From the NCBI GenBank assembly GCA_027625915.1, contig JANTQA010000047.1, forward strand, positions 11,346,001 through 11,410,000: a DNA stretch of 64,000 nucleotides, given 5' to 3'. The notes below the pieces were generated by a model that made no database searches, was not told the DNA's origin, and saw only the letters and a list, made by a program, of their open reading frames with translations. Shown here one piece after another: positions 46,573-60,500 of this stretch (position 1 is its first letter; each line of letters starts with the position of its first letter). Both the position numbers and the translations under genes were made by a program. This DNA is from Anaeramoeba flamelloides. Taxonomy: Eukaryota > Metamonada > Anaeramoebidae.

Positions 46573-47281
46573 GTTACACATTTTTTTTATTTTTTTTTTT
46601 CATCAATTTCTTGCTTCTCATTTACACCCTTTTCTTATCTTATCCTTCCTCTTTCTATTTTTCTTCTTATTCTTATTCTTCTTCTTCTTATTCTTCTTCT
46701 TATTTTTTTTTTTTTTTTATTTTTATTTTTATGATCAAAAAATATTCAATTACTTTTAAAAATTACTTTATTTTTTTTTAAAAAGAAAAAAAAAAATACT
46801 AAATCATAAATAACCAAATTCAATTTGACAATCATTGGATCTAAAAACAATTTCATTTTCATTTGTAATTTTCATCTTTTTTTTTTTTTTCCCCTATTAG
46901 CCATAATTTAACAATCAAAAAGTTAATCAATCCTTTTTATTTCAAAGTGAGAATCAATTGTAATTGTTTTTTGAAACCTCACAAAGAGAAAGAAATCTTA
47001 GTAACAAGTTTTGAAAAAAAAGATAATTAACAAATACTGCCATTTCTATTTTTTGTCATTTTTTTAAAGGATCCACCCTAATTTATAAATTTTTATTTAT
47101 AAATTTTTTTTACGAATAATAATTTTCTTTATCATTAACTAATCAAAAGATAAATAACAATTATTTATTTCGTATCATATCTTTGATACCCTTCTTTAGT
47201 TATTTTTGTTTCTTTGAATTATTATTGTATCACAAATTTTTGATTTTTTTCATAGAATGGGCATTCACAAAGAAAATAATC
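46573..47281. other. Spacer after N-myristoyltransferase
   Basis: A pyrimidine-rich 3' flank (CTT/ATT repeats at 46640-46720) followed by AT-rich spacer. No gene recognised. Confidence 0.45.
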
Positions 47282-47819
47282 TAAACTCTTTTTCAGTCAA
47301 AGGTGCCCAAGTTTTATTGAAGAAATGGAAGACATTCTATGAGTTTAATTCATTATTCTTATCAAACTAAAATTTTCAATTTTTAGATCAAAATCATTTT
47401 TTCTCATTTACTCATTTTGTAAAGTTTTTTTTTTTTTTTTTTTATTTTTTTTTGAAAAATTAACTTTGAAAAAAAAATGTTTGAAAAACCAAACAAAGAT
47501 TAAGAAAAGTTAGACTTTGAATGTTCTTTTAGAATCCATATATTTACAAGTAAAAAATCTTATTATCAACAATTTTATTTCCCTAAAGAAATTGAGAATT
47601 TTGCACGAGACGTACCAATGAATAGCACACATAAAATTTTTTAACATTTTTTTTTTTTTGAAATTTATCGTTTGTTCAGGGTTTTCTTTTCTAATTATCT
47701 ACTCTTATATGAAGTTTATTATTTCTCGGATTTCTAAACAATCTAAGTTTGGTTGATTCTTACAAAAAAAAGTTACTTTTTCATTTTTGAATGGGCCACT
47801 TTGAGTGAAATGGAGTTTA
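47282..47819. mobile_element. 530-560-bp MITE, copy 2
   Basis: Left end TAAACTCTTTTTCAGTCAAA, right end CTTTGAGTGAAATGGAGTTT plus A, which are imperfect inverted repeats of about 28 bp. Roughly nine tenths identical by eye to copy 3, 1.8 kb to the right in the same orientation. Non-coding. Confidence 0.8.
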
Positions 47820-49595
47820 TATCTTCAATGATTCCTAAGTAGAATGATTAATAAATAAGCTGCAAAAATTTATTGTAAATCTTTTCTTATCATTAACATA
47901 AGAATACCCGTTTAGATAATTTACAGGGTTTTATTGATTTTAATATAGAATTATTATCGTTTTATTTGAAATATTTTTAGTTCCTTGAAGTTTTTTTTTT
48001 TTTTTCAATTTGAGAAATAAAAACAAAAGACTGAACAACTCAGCAATACTCTATAGAACTCTATAAACCCTCGGTTTATAGATATCATTATTAAACCTAT
48101 TTTTTTTTTTTTTAATAATCTATTTCTTTCTACCCCAAACTATTCATTCGTAAATTTTCTCTAATTCTTTTTCATATCTCTTTAATATTAATAGTTTATC
48201 TATTTACCAATTTATATTCTCATTTTTTTTCTTAGAAAAATTTGGTTTTCCTGAAATATGTTCAAAACCAAAATTTTCTAATTTATTTACATATTTAAAA
48301 CTTTTTTTATCGAGTGGAATTCTGGAAAAATCAATTTTCACTTCATTTTTATAAATTATTATTGGGTAAAGTGGACTAATTTTGAAAAATAGTGTTACTT
48401 TTTTATTTATCCAAACTCAAATCGAGTCAAATTCTTTTTGAGTTAGATTAAATATAACCAATCCATAAAACAACCAACTAATACATCATGGTATTTATAT
48501 TATAAGATTTTCATCTTTATCTAATTTATGTTTATTAAAAATCATCATTATTATTATATTAATACTATCTTATCCCTTTTCAAAGTTTTTTTTGAATGTT
48601 TCTCTTCCTTGAACCAATTATTGGATATTTATTTTAATAAAATTTTCAAATTTTAATATTTTAAACAAATATTTGGGCCCCAGACAAATTCTTTACTAAT
48701 TTTTCAAATTAAAATTATTTTTTTTATCAATTTCTGATTTTCTTTCCTTCATTTATTAAAAAAAAATATATCATCTAAAAACATTAAGATCTGTTAAACT
48801 ATCTTTTATAAGGTTTATAACCCCCAATAAAAAAAAAGTACAGATAAATACAAATAAATCAAGATGATAACCTACCTTATTTATATTCCCATAATCCAAT
48901 TTTTTATAATAATTGATAAACTAAATATTAATTTTTTCATTTTTAATATATTTATTAGGCTCATAATGAACTAATAAGGTATTTCCAAAAACGTGATGAC
49001 ATTTTTTTTTCACATTTCATAAAAAATCATACTTGCTAGTGGAGGCATCCGTTAGTCAAGGGTAATACCAATTTATGTTTATTATTAATACTAATTGAAT
49101 CAATGATTAAGGTATTTATTTCAAAATATTTTATTTGAAATATTTCCGAAAAAAGAAAAAAAAAAATAAGAATTTTTTTGATGAAAACAACGTACAGCCA
49201 ATTTCTATAAAAAACTTGAAATATGGAAAGGGTACAAATGATTCTTTTAAACAATACAATATAGTTACGTATTTTCAATTCAATTTGAAAATTGTTGAGA
49301 TTAAAAAAGTTATAATAACGATTTTTTGATCCAAAAGAAAAAAATAAATACTAATTGTGACCCCTAAAAAATATTAGATAAAATTGATATCATAAAATTT
49401 AATATCTTGTATTTATGTAACACAATACTAGGAAAAAATTGAATTGTTATCAATTACCAATAAATTGTATTTAATGATTTTGAATATTTAAATACTTTTT
49501 GGAAGATTGATTTTAATAAATATATTTTAAAATAAATTTGCCCCACTTTCTTGGAAATAGCTAATATGACCAATTGTTTAAAAACACTTTTTTTC
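47820..49595. other. Spacer between two direct MITE copies
   Basis: AT-rich DNA without a recognisable gene, flanked on both sides by the same element in direct orientation. Open frames at 49036-49329 on both strands are low-complexity and not credible. Confidence 0.4.
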
Positions 49596-50122
49596 TAAAC
49601 TCTTTTTCAGTCAAAGGGGCCCAGTTTTATTCAAGAAATGGAAGACATTCTATGAGTTTAATTAATTACTCTTATCAAACTAAAATTTTCAATTTTTAGA
49701 TCAAAATCATTTTTTCTCATTTTGTAAAATTTTTTTTTTTTTTTTATTTTTTTTTTTAAAAATTAACTTTGAAAAAAAAAATGTTTGAAAAACGAAATAA
49801 ACATTAAGAAAAGTTAAGCTTTGTATGTTCTTTTAAAATTCATACATTTACAAGTAAAAAATCTTATTATCAACGATTTTAATTTCCTAAAGAAATTGAG
49901 AATTTTGCACGAGACGTTCCAATGAATGGGACCCAAAAAATTTTTTGACATTTTTTTTTTTTTGAAATTTATAGTTCTTTCACGGGTTTCTTTTATAATT
50001 ATGGACTCTTATAAGAAGTTTATTATTTCTCGTATTTCTAAACAATCTAAGTTTGGTTGATTCTTAAAAATAAAGTGACTTTTTCATTTTTGGCTGGGCC
50101 CCTTTGAGTGAAATGGAGTTTA
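49596..50122. mobile_element. 530-560-bp MITE, copy 3 (best preserved ends)
   Basis: Left end TTTCAGTCAAAGGGGCCCAG and right end CTGGGCCCCTTTGAGTGAAA match as inverted repeats with one mismatch; adding the outer TAAACTC / GAGTTTA gives about 28-bp termini. The interior is AT-rich with long T-runs and non-coding. Confidence 0.85.
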
Positions 50123-50534
50123 TTTTAACAAAAAAAAAAAAAAAATTCTAGCAGAAAAAATCTTATCCACCTTAACATATAAAACAATAACATATTTAGT
50201 TCATCTGAAACACCAAATTTAAACATATTTCCTTAGGTGCACATGAAAAATAAAAACCCAAAATAAAAAATTTATTTGGTTTGATTTTTTTTAGCAAACC
50301 TTGAAATTTTCAACAATACTTTTTCATCTTTACTAAATTGATTCCCTACACTCCAATTTATGGTTGTTTTCGAAACCACTGTATTTGGAAAAGTAATTAT
50401 TTGGGTAATATTCTTGATAAATAAAATTAATGCATTCAAAAAATGATAAAAGAAAAAATTGTTTATATCTCAAAAATTGTCAATAAAGATTATCCATCTT
50501 TAAACTTAAAAATGACTCACAGCTTAGATAAAAA

Positions 50535-50965
50535 AATAAAACGAGTAATAAAAAGTTGGAAACAATTTTTAATTGCAATCTCAATAGAATCTTAAAAACA
50601 AAAAGTAAGATCAATTAATAATATTTTAAATTAAATAATTAAAGATAAAATCGGGATTTAGCACAATAAAAGTATTGATAATACTACGTTTTGGTATGGA
50701 GTTTTTATTTTGATTGATCTATAATGAAAAAATTAGTTGAAAAAATTAAACTATTTTTGCTATCTCCAAAGCCACTCTAAATGTTGGCAATCAAGAATGT
50801 AAATTTACATTATTTTTGTTGATTTGATTAAAAATAATGTAATGAATTATTCTCCAAAGTTAATTTGTTTCTTCTTATTAATTGGTTTTACTTTTCGTTT
50901 TAAGTTTCTATTAAGGTTGCAAATTAAAAATTGTTACCAACTTTTTATTACTCGTTTCACTTTTT
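50535..50965. mobile_element. Foldback element with inverted arms of about 95 bp
   Basis: The arm 50535-50628 (AACGAGTAATAAAAAGTTGG, then ACAATTTTTAATT) reappears inverted at 50868-50965 (CCAACTTTTTATTACTCGTT). About 240 AT-rich bases separate them. Outer similarity may continue weakly to about 50440 and 51060. No coding capacity; the open frame at 50824-51084 lies mostly in the right arm and is not credible. Confidence 0.65.
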
Positions 50966-51524
50966 TTCCCAAATATTCAGCTGTATTCAAAATTATAATT
51001 CACAATGCTTTAAATATGAAATTGTGTGACTCCTTTTTAAAACTTTTTGTAAAAATGACCACCTTTTTCAATGTTGATTTTTAGAAATATAGCATACACC
51101 ACATGTAGGTTTGTTTTGAATTGGAATTAATTACCAATAAAAAAAGATGAAAAAATTTTCTATTTCATAGGGGAAAATTTCAGGGATTGTAAATCTATAA
51201 GTAAGAATTTAAAATTAAATCAATGAAAATTTTTAAAAAAAATATTATGGTTTTTTTTTAAAATTTATTTTTAATGATTTTTTACTTTAATTATTATTCA
51301 ATTATTAATTTTACCCGAACAATAATGTTATATAGATTCTGAATGAAAAGTTTATAAATAAATGAACATGAATAATAAAAATAATAATAAATTATTATTA
51401 TTATTATTACTATGATATACTTGTATATTATATTATTTATCATTTAACTTTACTTTCCGGTTTTTCTTTTTTTTTTTTTTTTTGATTATTTGAATAAATA
51501 AAAAGAAAAATAAAACAAAAAGAA

Positions 51525-54500
51525 TTAGTTAATAGTTTTCTCTATTTTAGTGAGTTCTTCGTTTGTTTTTGCTAATAAAACTTTCATAATCTGACTATTA
51601 ATCTTGCAATATTGTTTTAATAATTTTGTCGATATTTGCTTTTTCTGATCCAGAATGGAAAAATCACTTGACATTGATTTCATTGTTGTTTTTTCGGTTT
51701 CGAGTCCTGTTAATCTTCTTTGCAATAATGTTTCAAGTTCATCATATTTTTGTCTTTGAATTGTTCTTTCCTTTTTTAAATAATCAATAGCATTTAAAAT
51801 TTCAGCATTTTTTGTTTCCAAAGTGTTTTCAAAAATTATCTCGATTTTATTGAGTTTATCAATAAGATCTTGTTCATATTTTGTATTTGATAAAGAACGA
51901 ACTGAATTTTTCATAAAAGTAATTTCATCATCAAAATCTTCTTCTGCTTCGCCATCTGTTTTTTTTTTTTTTTATTATTTATTTTTTTTTAATTAAAAAT
52001 GCAATATAAAAAAGACAATTTTAGAACAATGGAATTCTTTATGAATGAAAAAAATTAGTATTATTTTTTTGAACAAAGAAATCGAAAATACTAAAAATAA
52101 AAGAAAAATTGCAAAAAAAAACATTTTCGTTTTGAGATCCATCTTTTATACTTTTAAAAAAATGTAAAAAAAGTGTGCCTTTTGGTAATACTTATCGAAA
52201 GATATTATTGTATTATCTTTCGAGTCTAATTCTAAAAAAACTTTTTAAAAATTTAAATTCATTGAAATTAAGATAATTTTAATTATTAACAATATGATAT
52301 TGGTAAATATTTTTGATTTATTCAAAAGAATTTATTTACATTTTTTTCAACAATAAAAGATGGACGTTAAAATTAAAATTTATTTAATAGAAATTTTATG
52401 AAATTGTATATTAATAAAATTTATAATATCAAAAAGAAAGACTTTGGATGAATAACTATCCGAAGATGATGTTCAGCAGATGTTACTTGTCTGTTTAACG
52501 CTATATTTATTGACATTAAAGAATGGCAAGTCAAGATAAATTGTTCTAAGATAACTTTTTAGCATTTTTTTTTTCAATTTTTGACAGACTATTTTCTCTT
52601 ATTTAGCTAAAATATTGAACAAATTCCAAAAAAATTAAAATTATAATTAGGGAAATGGCCATTTCAAAAGTAAGTTTTGTGAGTTTATTCAATTTTTTTT
52701 GTAAAAATTTTTTTTATTAATCAACTAGCTTCTCATATTTAGGTCATTATTAAAAATCCCGAAATTCATTATAAAATTAAAAACACTATTAATTAGAAAA
52801 ACAATTTGGGATTAATTTATAAACAAAAAATAATGGGAATTTTTAGAAGATCAATCTTTGAAATGAATCTTAAAATAGTTTGGATTTTTCTTTTAGAAAA
52901 ATTTTGTCACATGAGATTGGAAATTTTCTTTTTTTAGATTTTTAACAAGATCTATATGAGATAGAGGGTAAAATAACCTAAAAAAATTAAAGAACCAAGA
53001 GGTTAACCTTTGACATTTTTTCATGTTCTGTGCAATCCTTAATTGCCAGAGCCTATAAAAAAAAATTTATTTTCTTTGAGCTTATTAAAGTATCTATTAA
53101 AGTATAAACAGAAGTACACCTATCTTTTTTTTTGTTTTTTTTAAATTAGAATTTTTTAAAGTTCTTTTAGAAATTCTAAAGAATAAAATAATTTAATGAG
53201 TTTACGTTATAAAATTTGTTTTTATCAAAGTATTCCAAAAAAATTTCCTAATATCAAATATGTTTGATAATTGGTCTTTAAGGAACAAATAAGAAATAAA
53301 TAGAATAATACACATTAGTGAATAGTTGATATCTGGATGAAATAAAACTAACAAATCTTTATATTTACTTAAAAATGGAAAAACTCAAAATTCTTCTGAA
53401 AACATCCAGAAAAAAAACACTTTCATTTTAATCTTCGAATTGAAGATCAAAAGAAAATTTCCAATAGAAATTAATATGTTTTTTCCACAATCATTTTTAC
53501 TGTTTCAATAACTTTAGAGTTACACATTTTTATCTTGTGGCTATAGATCTTGTAATAAAAAAAAATTAGTAAATGAAAAAAAAATCAAAATTGAAAAATA
53601 TGAAAAATATGAAAAATATGAAAAAAATGTTTTAAAAATGATTTCAATTTTGAAATTTTGATAATTAATTTTTTTTCTTCTAATATCCATTCAGACCATT
53701 TAAAAAAATATAATTAATTCATAAAAACTGATAAAAAATTTGACCGGAAAATAGTTTCGTCAATATTTTCTGACAATTAGGATTTGTGTGATGGAGTTTA
53801 TAAAAAAAGAAAATTGAAAAAAAACACTTCAAATATCATTTTTTTTATCCACTAATAGATACTTTAAATAATTTATCTAATAATAAAAGAAATTAGCAGA
53901 AAATTGGACTTTTTTAGAAAATTCATTTTAAAAAAGTAAAATAAAAATAAATTAATTTTAATATAATAGAATAAATGTATTTAGATCATACTCATTACCA
54001 ATATTTGAAATTTTTGATCGTCGAATATTAATTTTATTGTTTTTTTTTTTTTGAAAAAAAAAAAGTATCCTAATAAAGAAAGGGTACCACCTATTATAAT
54101 ATTAATCAGTTCTCAGATCGTCTTTTTTTAAGGATTACAGTTATGAAAATAGGAAAAAAAATTATTTGTTTGTGTACAAAATCGAAATAAATGTATATAT
54201 TTTGAAAGTCACCAATGAAGTAAATATTAAAAAAAATATTTTAATAGAAGAAAAAAAAAGAAAAATGCACAAAATTATCAAAAATTGATTTGAGATTAAA
54301 TAATTTATGAGTCTTTTTCGTTTTTGGATCTCATGAAATTGAAAAAATAATTTTCATTTTGTTTTCTTTTTGGTGTTGTTGAAAAAAGAATTTTTCATAA
54401 AACTTTTGATAAATTTTCAAAGAAGCAACCAAAATGCAGATTAATTTTATTTATAATATCCCAAATATAAAAACAATCAAAACAAAAAAAAAATCTAAAA

Positions 54501-57220
54501 ATAGAGAAAAGATTTTTTTCTTCCTTTTAAGTGTATTGAATAAAAAAAAATTCAAAAATATTTCAAACCATCTAAATTACATTTTAATGTTTAGAATTTG
54601 GAGGGTAAATAGTTTAGTAGGATTTTTTTTTTTTCTCTCTCTTCCCTTGAATTTGAAATCTTGATCATTTTCTTTGTGAATTTTTTTTTTCAACTTAACT
54701 GATTGTGTGGATTTTTTATCTTGTGCTTTTTCTTGAATTGTTTTCCCCTTATTTTTTTTGTTGACGCATGCAACTGGTTAATGAAATTGTTTTTGTGAAT
54801 GTAAAAAAAAAAAAAAAATTTATCTTCTAAAAGGATATTTCAAAGGGCATTTTGACAAATCAAATTTAAAAACCTAAGCACACTTCTCCTGAATTAAAAA
54901 AACAAATGTAGTATTTTTTTATCATTTAAAAAAATTTAAAATGTTCAGGATCACAAATACAATTTTGTTAAATGGAATATAACTTTTTATTTTAGGACTT
55001 TTAAACGGCTATATTCTTATTTCTGAATCTCTAAATAAGAAGAAGAAGAAGATTTTAATGTCTCTTTTATCGATGGATCAATTTCGGAAACCAACTTTTG
55101 GAAAATTTTTAAAAAATTAAAATAAAATCAAATCTTCATAAAAATACCATCAGAAAGCCATTAATTCCTGATTTTGGATCAAAACTCTATCAATTCATGA
55201 CATGCTCCTGGCCAAATTCGGAAGTGCGAAACAAATATTATAAAAATGCATTTTGAAGCAATCCATAAAAGACAAATTAAGTTTCAGTTCAAAAAACTGA
55301 GACATTAAACAATGAAAACTAAACACACACACAAGATAATCTTTTTTCCCATTTTCGTAACTGTAGACCCTGAAAAAAATTGAATTTATAGATTAGGTGA
55401 TATTGGAAAACATTCAAATTTAATTGTTTTTTTCTGATCTTTTAGAAAAGTTAAGACTTCAGAAGTAATGTTCTAAACGAATTCTTCGAATATAATACAA
55501 ACTTTCATCCTTTCATTTTAGTTAAGGATCTTATGATCTTTTAACAAGAGACTAAAATAAATATATTTTTTCAAAGAAATAAAATTTATTTTTCGTTTTT
55601 TATTTTTTTGTTCTATTTGTAAACACGTCCACTTGCCACCAAGTTGTAATGAAGAGTAGAATTGGTTTTTTTTTTTTTTTTGGGGGGGGGGTCATGAATT
55701 TTACGGTGTCAAAGTACTTAAGTACAAATAACCGATTTATTGAAAAAAATAATTGGATTGATATCTTCTGAGGTGTATTTTTAATGACTTAGCAAAGTGA
55801 GGTTTTAAAGTAGAGCAAATAATAAAAACCAAGAAAAATAAATTTTTTTTTATCTTTGGACAAAAGAACGTAAGATCCATGATCAATCAGAAACAAAAGG
55901 TCCGGTTTTGTCTTGTATCTGAATAATTAATTGTGAATGTACATCCTTAAAGTTTTAAAAAAATGTTGATCAAGCAATTTGATTCACTTTAAATCAAAAA
56001 GAGGCTACAAAAATCTCAATTTTTGATAAAATTTTTCACAACTTTTGTTCACAACTTTTGAAAGCAGCTGTACAAAGAGAACTTGTTCCACCTTTTTGAA
56101 AAAACCGATTCTCGATGCAAAGAAAATTTTATAATTCTACAATTTGGATTATATAGGTTTGTTCGCAAAAGTGATAAATCAAGATTTTGAAAAGAATTTT
56201 TCAAATGGCTTGTATGTAATTTTAAACACAAAAAAAAAAAATAAAAAAAAATGATAAGAAAAGAATAAAAAAAAAAAATGAAAAATTTACAAACCTGACA
56301 AAAAGATGGTTGAAATTTTTGCTGATTTCTTTAAACCATCACGCCGTTGGCTAGACGAAGTATAGTTTGATGATCCGCCTTCAGATGAATAACTTTCGGA
56401 TATAAATGAATTATTTTGGCTTTTAATATTATTTGAATCCATGTTCTCAGGGTTATCGATTTTTGTTAATAAAATCTGATACAAGTAATTCTCACCAACC
56501 TTCAGAAGGAAAAAATTGACATTGGCCCAAAATCGAAAGGAGTCAATTGTTTTAAATTCACACACAAACTCGATTTTTCCATTTTCTTTGCTGAAATTTG
56601 AAATTTCAAAAGTTGATCATGATTAAGCGACCAGAAAAAAATGAAAAAAGAAAATGTTTAGTTTTTTATTTTTTTTTCTCCAAACAGAAAAAATAAAATA
56701 TAAAAAAAGAAAAAAGAAAAAAATAATCAACCTTTTTAGCTCTTTTAATTTGTTTTGTAAAAAATCAAAGCCTTTTATTTGGTGAAGCGACTGAGTTTCT
56801 AAGAGAAGACGCAGAATTATGTTTTTTTTTTTTTTTTTTTTGATTAAAGAAGAAGGAAATTAAAAATAAAAAATAAGAAGAACTTTTGTTTAATTTTTTT
56901 TTTCTCATCCTTCACCACAATCTTTTTGTTATTGATCGCACCCAACCTACAGGCTCTTTTAAAATTGAATTTTTTTTTAAAGAGAAAACCTCCGCGAAGG
57001 TTGTGCTGTTCGTGTGATAAAAGAAATAATTCTTACCTTGTAGCAAATTGAAAATAGTTTTTCCTTTTAGAACACTTTTTGTGGATCGGAAATACTTGAC
57101 AAATACTGAGTTTATGTGAACAAATTGGTACGTTTGATCGAAAATTGCATTAGCATGTGTTGATTTTTTAAGCTTTTTTAAATGTGATTGGAATTTTTTT
57201 TTAGTAAAAGTAGGTATCAT
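51525..57220 (-). CDS. PAS-fold and coiled-coil protein, four exons
   Basis: Exons 57037-57220, 56732-56798, 56295-56590 and 51525-51955 join in phase to 325 residues. Residues about 22-130 look like a PAS sensor fold: AIFDQTYQFVHINSVFVKYF and FRSTKSVLKGKTIFNLLQ at the front, KIEFVCEFKTIDSFRFWANV and LYQILLTKID at the end, the usual order of a PAS domain with its 'kindF-WaNV' strand. A serine/asparagine-rich linker (SSEGGSSNYTSSSQRRDG) follows, then an acidic patch (DGEAEEDFDDEI) and a coiled coil to the C-terminus (YEQDLIDKLNKIEIIFENTL...). The coiled coil suggests dimerisation; there is no kinase or DNA-binding domain, so the partner or output is unknown. The last intron is 4,339 nt. I chose the ATG at 57220 as the first in frame. 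Extra exons inside the long intron are possible but not needed by phase. Stop TAA. Confidence 0.6.
51956..56294. other. Giant intron 3 of the PAS/coiled-coil gene (4,339 nt)
   Basis: Donor GTTTGT (at 56294) and acceptor AACAG (at 51956), phase 1 on both sides. It contains the R3 repeat copy (53150-53790), a nine-G run near 55682-55690 and two patches of coding-like plus-strand DNA with stops: 52448-52560 (SEDDVQQMLLVCLTLYLLTL) and 55030-55310 (SIHDMLLAKFGSAKQIL). These patches may be fossils of DNA transposons; I could not assign them. Confidence 0.6.
53150..53790. repeat. Dispersed repeat R3, copy inside the PAS gene intron
   Basis: Co-linear with 33380-34060. It contains a small extra tandem run of GAAAAATAT units at about 53595-53625 and ends near TTTGACCGGAAAATAG, matching TTTGACTGGAAAATAT of the other copy. 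Non-coding. Confidence 0.55.
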
Positions 57221-60200
57221 GTTAATTTACAAAAAGAGTAAAATTAGAAAAATAATGAATTGATGTCTCCAAAATCAAAGATTTCTAGAGTATCTTTTTT
57301 TGTCAAATTTTCATAAAAGATTGTCTTTTTAAAATTTATTCATTTGGGGTTTCCAAAAAAGTAGGATATTTTTTTTGAAAAGTTTGGGGAAATTTTGATC
57401 TTGAGATTTATCAGTCGAACCATGTTGGAAATAGGTTTTTGTTTTCATTCAAAGGCTCAAATTGATTTTTAAAAATGAAGAATAAAAAACTTTTTCATAA
57501 CAATTAACTTTTACAATTATTGAAGAAAGAAAATAAGATCCTCTTGTGTTAGGTTACAAAGTATTTTCTTTTGCTTTTGAGTTGAGAGATCATTAACTTT
57601 TTATCAATTTCAATAGGTAATATTGAAAAAAATAACAGAACTCAAAAAATCCCAGAAAAGATTTAGAATTGTGAATATTAGTAAAATTGTTCTATAATTT
57701 CTTTTATTTAAAATCCAATCCTTTTTCTTTCAGAATCAAATTTTTTAAAATTATCATTGGCCCACTTATTAGAATGACGACTAATGAAATTACACTTTTT
57801 CAAGATAATATTCAATAAATCAAAAAAACAGGTAATAAAATTATCATTTTAAAACTAGAACAAACCTCCAGAAAACTTGATTGTTTTTCAAAAAAAGTTG
57901 ATCTACTTAAACTATCAAACATTTCCATGAATATTCTATACACACCCAACTTTAATGAACTTTATGTAGGTTTATTACTGAGTTCAGCACAAATTTAATT
58001 ATTTATAAAAAGGATTTGATTGTCATTTTTTTACGATTTTACAATAATTTTCCTAATATTAACAATCAAAAAAACTTGTCAGGTTTTTTTTCAATATTGT
58101 AGTTGTTTCAATAACCTGTGTGAACGTTTTTATTTGGTTTTTTCAAAATTTTTCTATTATTTTTGTTAATAACTGTTTTTTTTTTTTTCAATAGCTGGTT
58201 TAGGTTTTAAATTAGTTGTTTTTTAAAAATATAGCTAATTAAAACCCAGTACCTTCCCAACCAAACAGTATTTACTTAAGATCATTTTCTCAAATCATTT
58301 TTCTACAACCTTCCTAGTTCAATCACCCTATTGTTAAACTAACTCAATCAAATTAAAAAAAACTTGTCACTTAAATCCATAACAACCAAATCTTTCAGTT
58401 TGATCTATTAAAAGTAACAATAAAAAAGAGTCCATACTTTTCTTTAAAACTGTTTTGTAGATATCTAAAATGTACCAAAATGTTTTCAAAAATTTTCAAG
58501 TTATTTTTGAAAAAGATATGATTGAAAAATTATACTTTATTTTCTTTTTTACTTTGTTCAATGAATTAGACTATGATTAAAATTTTCCATTCAATTTTAC
58601 GCTTTTTGGAAACATTTTGTAATTTTTGTTAAGAGAAGAAATATTTGGTGGAGTTTTTGGTCTTTAACGAGTTAACCATCAAAGTAGGAACTTTTTTTAA
58701 TTTGCCAAACAAAGTTATTCTCTCATTTTAAATTTTCAGTTTTTTCTTCATTCGGTAATAATTTATCCCATCTTTGAAATATTCCAAAACTAAATCAAGA
58801 TTAAAAGAGAAGTGTTGTTATCATTTTTGTTAATTATTCGTTTTGGGGATTCTTTTTATTGTCTCTATTCGAAAATTTAGCTTCTTTTGGATTTTTTTAT
58901 TTGTCAATTTTTTTTTTGATTTAAATAAAGTTTTTAATTTGACAAAAAAAAATAAAAATTGAATGTGTAGTTAAATTAAATTCTCAAAATGTTGTTTAAT
59001 GAAATAAAATTAACTTAGTATATAAAAAAGTATTATTTCAGATATCTAAGAATAAAAATTATTGGATTTTTTAGAGATTGGCAAAAGGAATTATTATTAT
59101 ACAATAAAATCCCACCCTTTTAATATTTTGAAGAACTTGTAGCCCTCTCATTTTTATTTTTAAAATTCTCAAAATATTTGGGATAATAAAATAAATTATA
59201 AAATTTTATTAAAATTGGTTATTTATTAAAACAATTTCCAAATTTAAAGAGGTCAGCCAATTACTCTTACATTCATCTCTTGTTATTGGTGATATTTATT
59301 TTTTATATTTGGCTCTTTTTGGCGATATATATTGTACGAGATAAGAATCTAAAATGAACTAATATTCTAGAAGTGAAATCAAAGTTAATCAGATGAAATT
59401 TTAATACTATTTAAAAATTTTCAACCAGAGCCTAGGTTGAATCATTCCAAAATAAATTCTATTTCAAAGGGTTTAATAATGAGTGAGAATTAAATCTTGA
59501 AAAATTCAAATACTGATTGTTACAAAAATATTTTTGTGTTTCTCATTCAATTCGAAAAAAAAAAATATTTTGGGGGATCTTTGAATAAATAAATTTTCAT
59601 TTATTTATACAAGAATGAAAAAATAATTTCAAGATTATCATCATTTTGTAAAAAGAAGATAGTCTTGAAAGATTGTTATTGTCTATAACAATTAAAACCC
59701 TTGACCCAAAGCAATATTTAAAAGTTTTAAGAACAGTACTCAAAAACACAAAATTTGGAAAACAACAGTTATAATCTGAAAAAAAAAAACAATTATTGAG
59801 GTTAACACCAGTTATCGAACTAAATATAGAGTTCAAAAGGAGATTTTGGAAATTTATTTATTTTTTTACCAAAATATGAATTGGAGAGTATAAAAATAAT
59901 ATATAGATCGATATTCAATAAAAATTTTTGATTTTTGTGTTATCAATTGAAAATTTCATTTTCCTTTTACTAAACAACTTATAGAACAAAAATATAAAAT
60001 TTAAAAAAAATCCGAAATAAAAATATATTTCCAAAAATTTCTTTTTTATCACTTACCTTTCAATATATTAGTCTTTGACTCTAAATTTTGTATTTTGGGA
60101 ACAAAAAAATATAAAGTTACAAAAATTTCTCTTGTTTTTTAATAAACATTAAAATAAACCCCAATTCAAAATTTATAACCAACCAAAATTCATTTTTTTT

Positions 60201-60500
60201 TTAAATTGTAATAATTAGATTATCTAATCGCTTCTAGAAGAAATACCAAATTAAAAACTTTCACCAATTGAAATACTAATAATTGTTTATAAATTACAAT
60301 ACTCTTAAAAAAAAAAATAAATAATTATCAATACCAATTAATTATCAAAGTTTTAAAAATTTTGGAGAGAACAAAACAAAAAATTACATTTGGGAAATTT
60401 ATAAAAAGTTTATTAGGATTATTGATCGATCATATGGTTAGATACCATTGACTAATTTTATTTGAGTTCTTAAATTTTGTGGAAATAAACTTTAATATAA
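57221..60500. other. 3.3-kb intergenic spacer 5' of the PAS gene
   Basis: AT-rich. Two patches read like protein on the plus strand without a start: 59200-59358 (a hydrophobic stretch HLLLLVIFIFYIWLFLAIYI) and 59645-59765 (TIKTLDPKQYLKVLRTVLKN). At this base composition such frames arise often by chance; I do not call genes. Confidence 0.35.

Noticed and set aside
46481-46759. 92-codon plus-strand open frame at the end of N-myristoyltransferase
   Set aside because: Starts inside the enzyme in another frame and continues through a CTT/T repeat; the product is almost only F, L and S.
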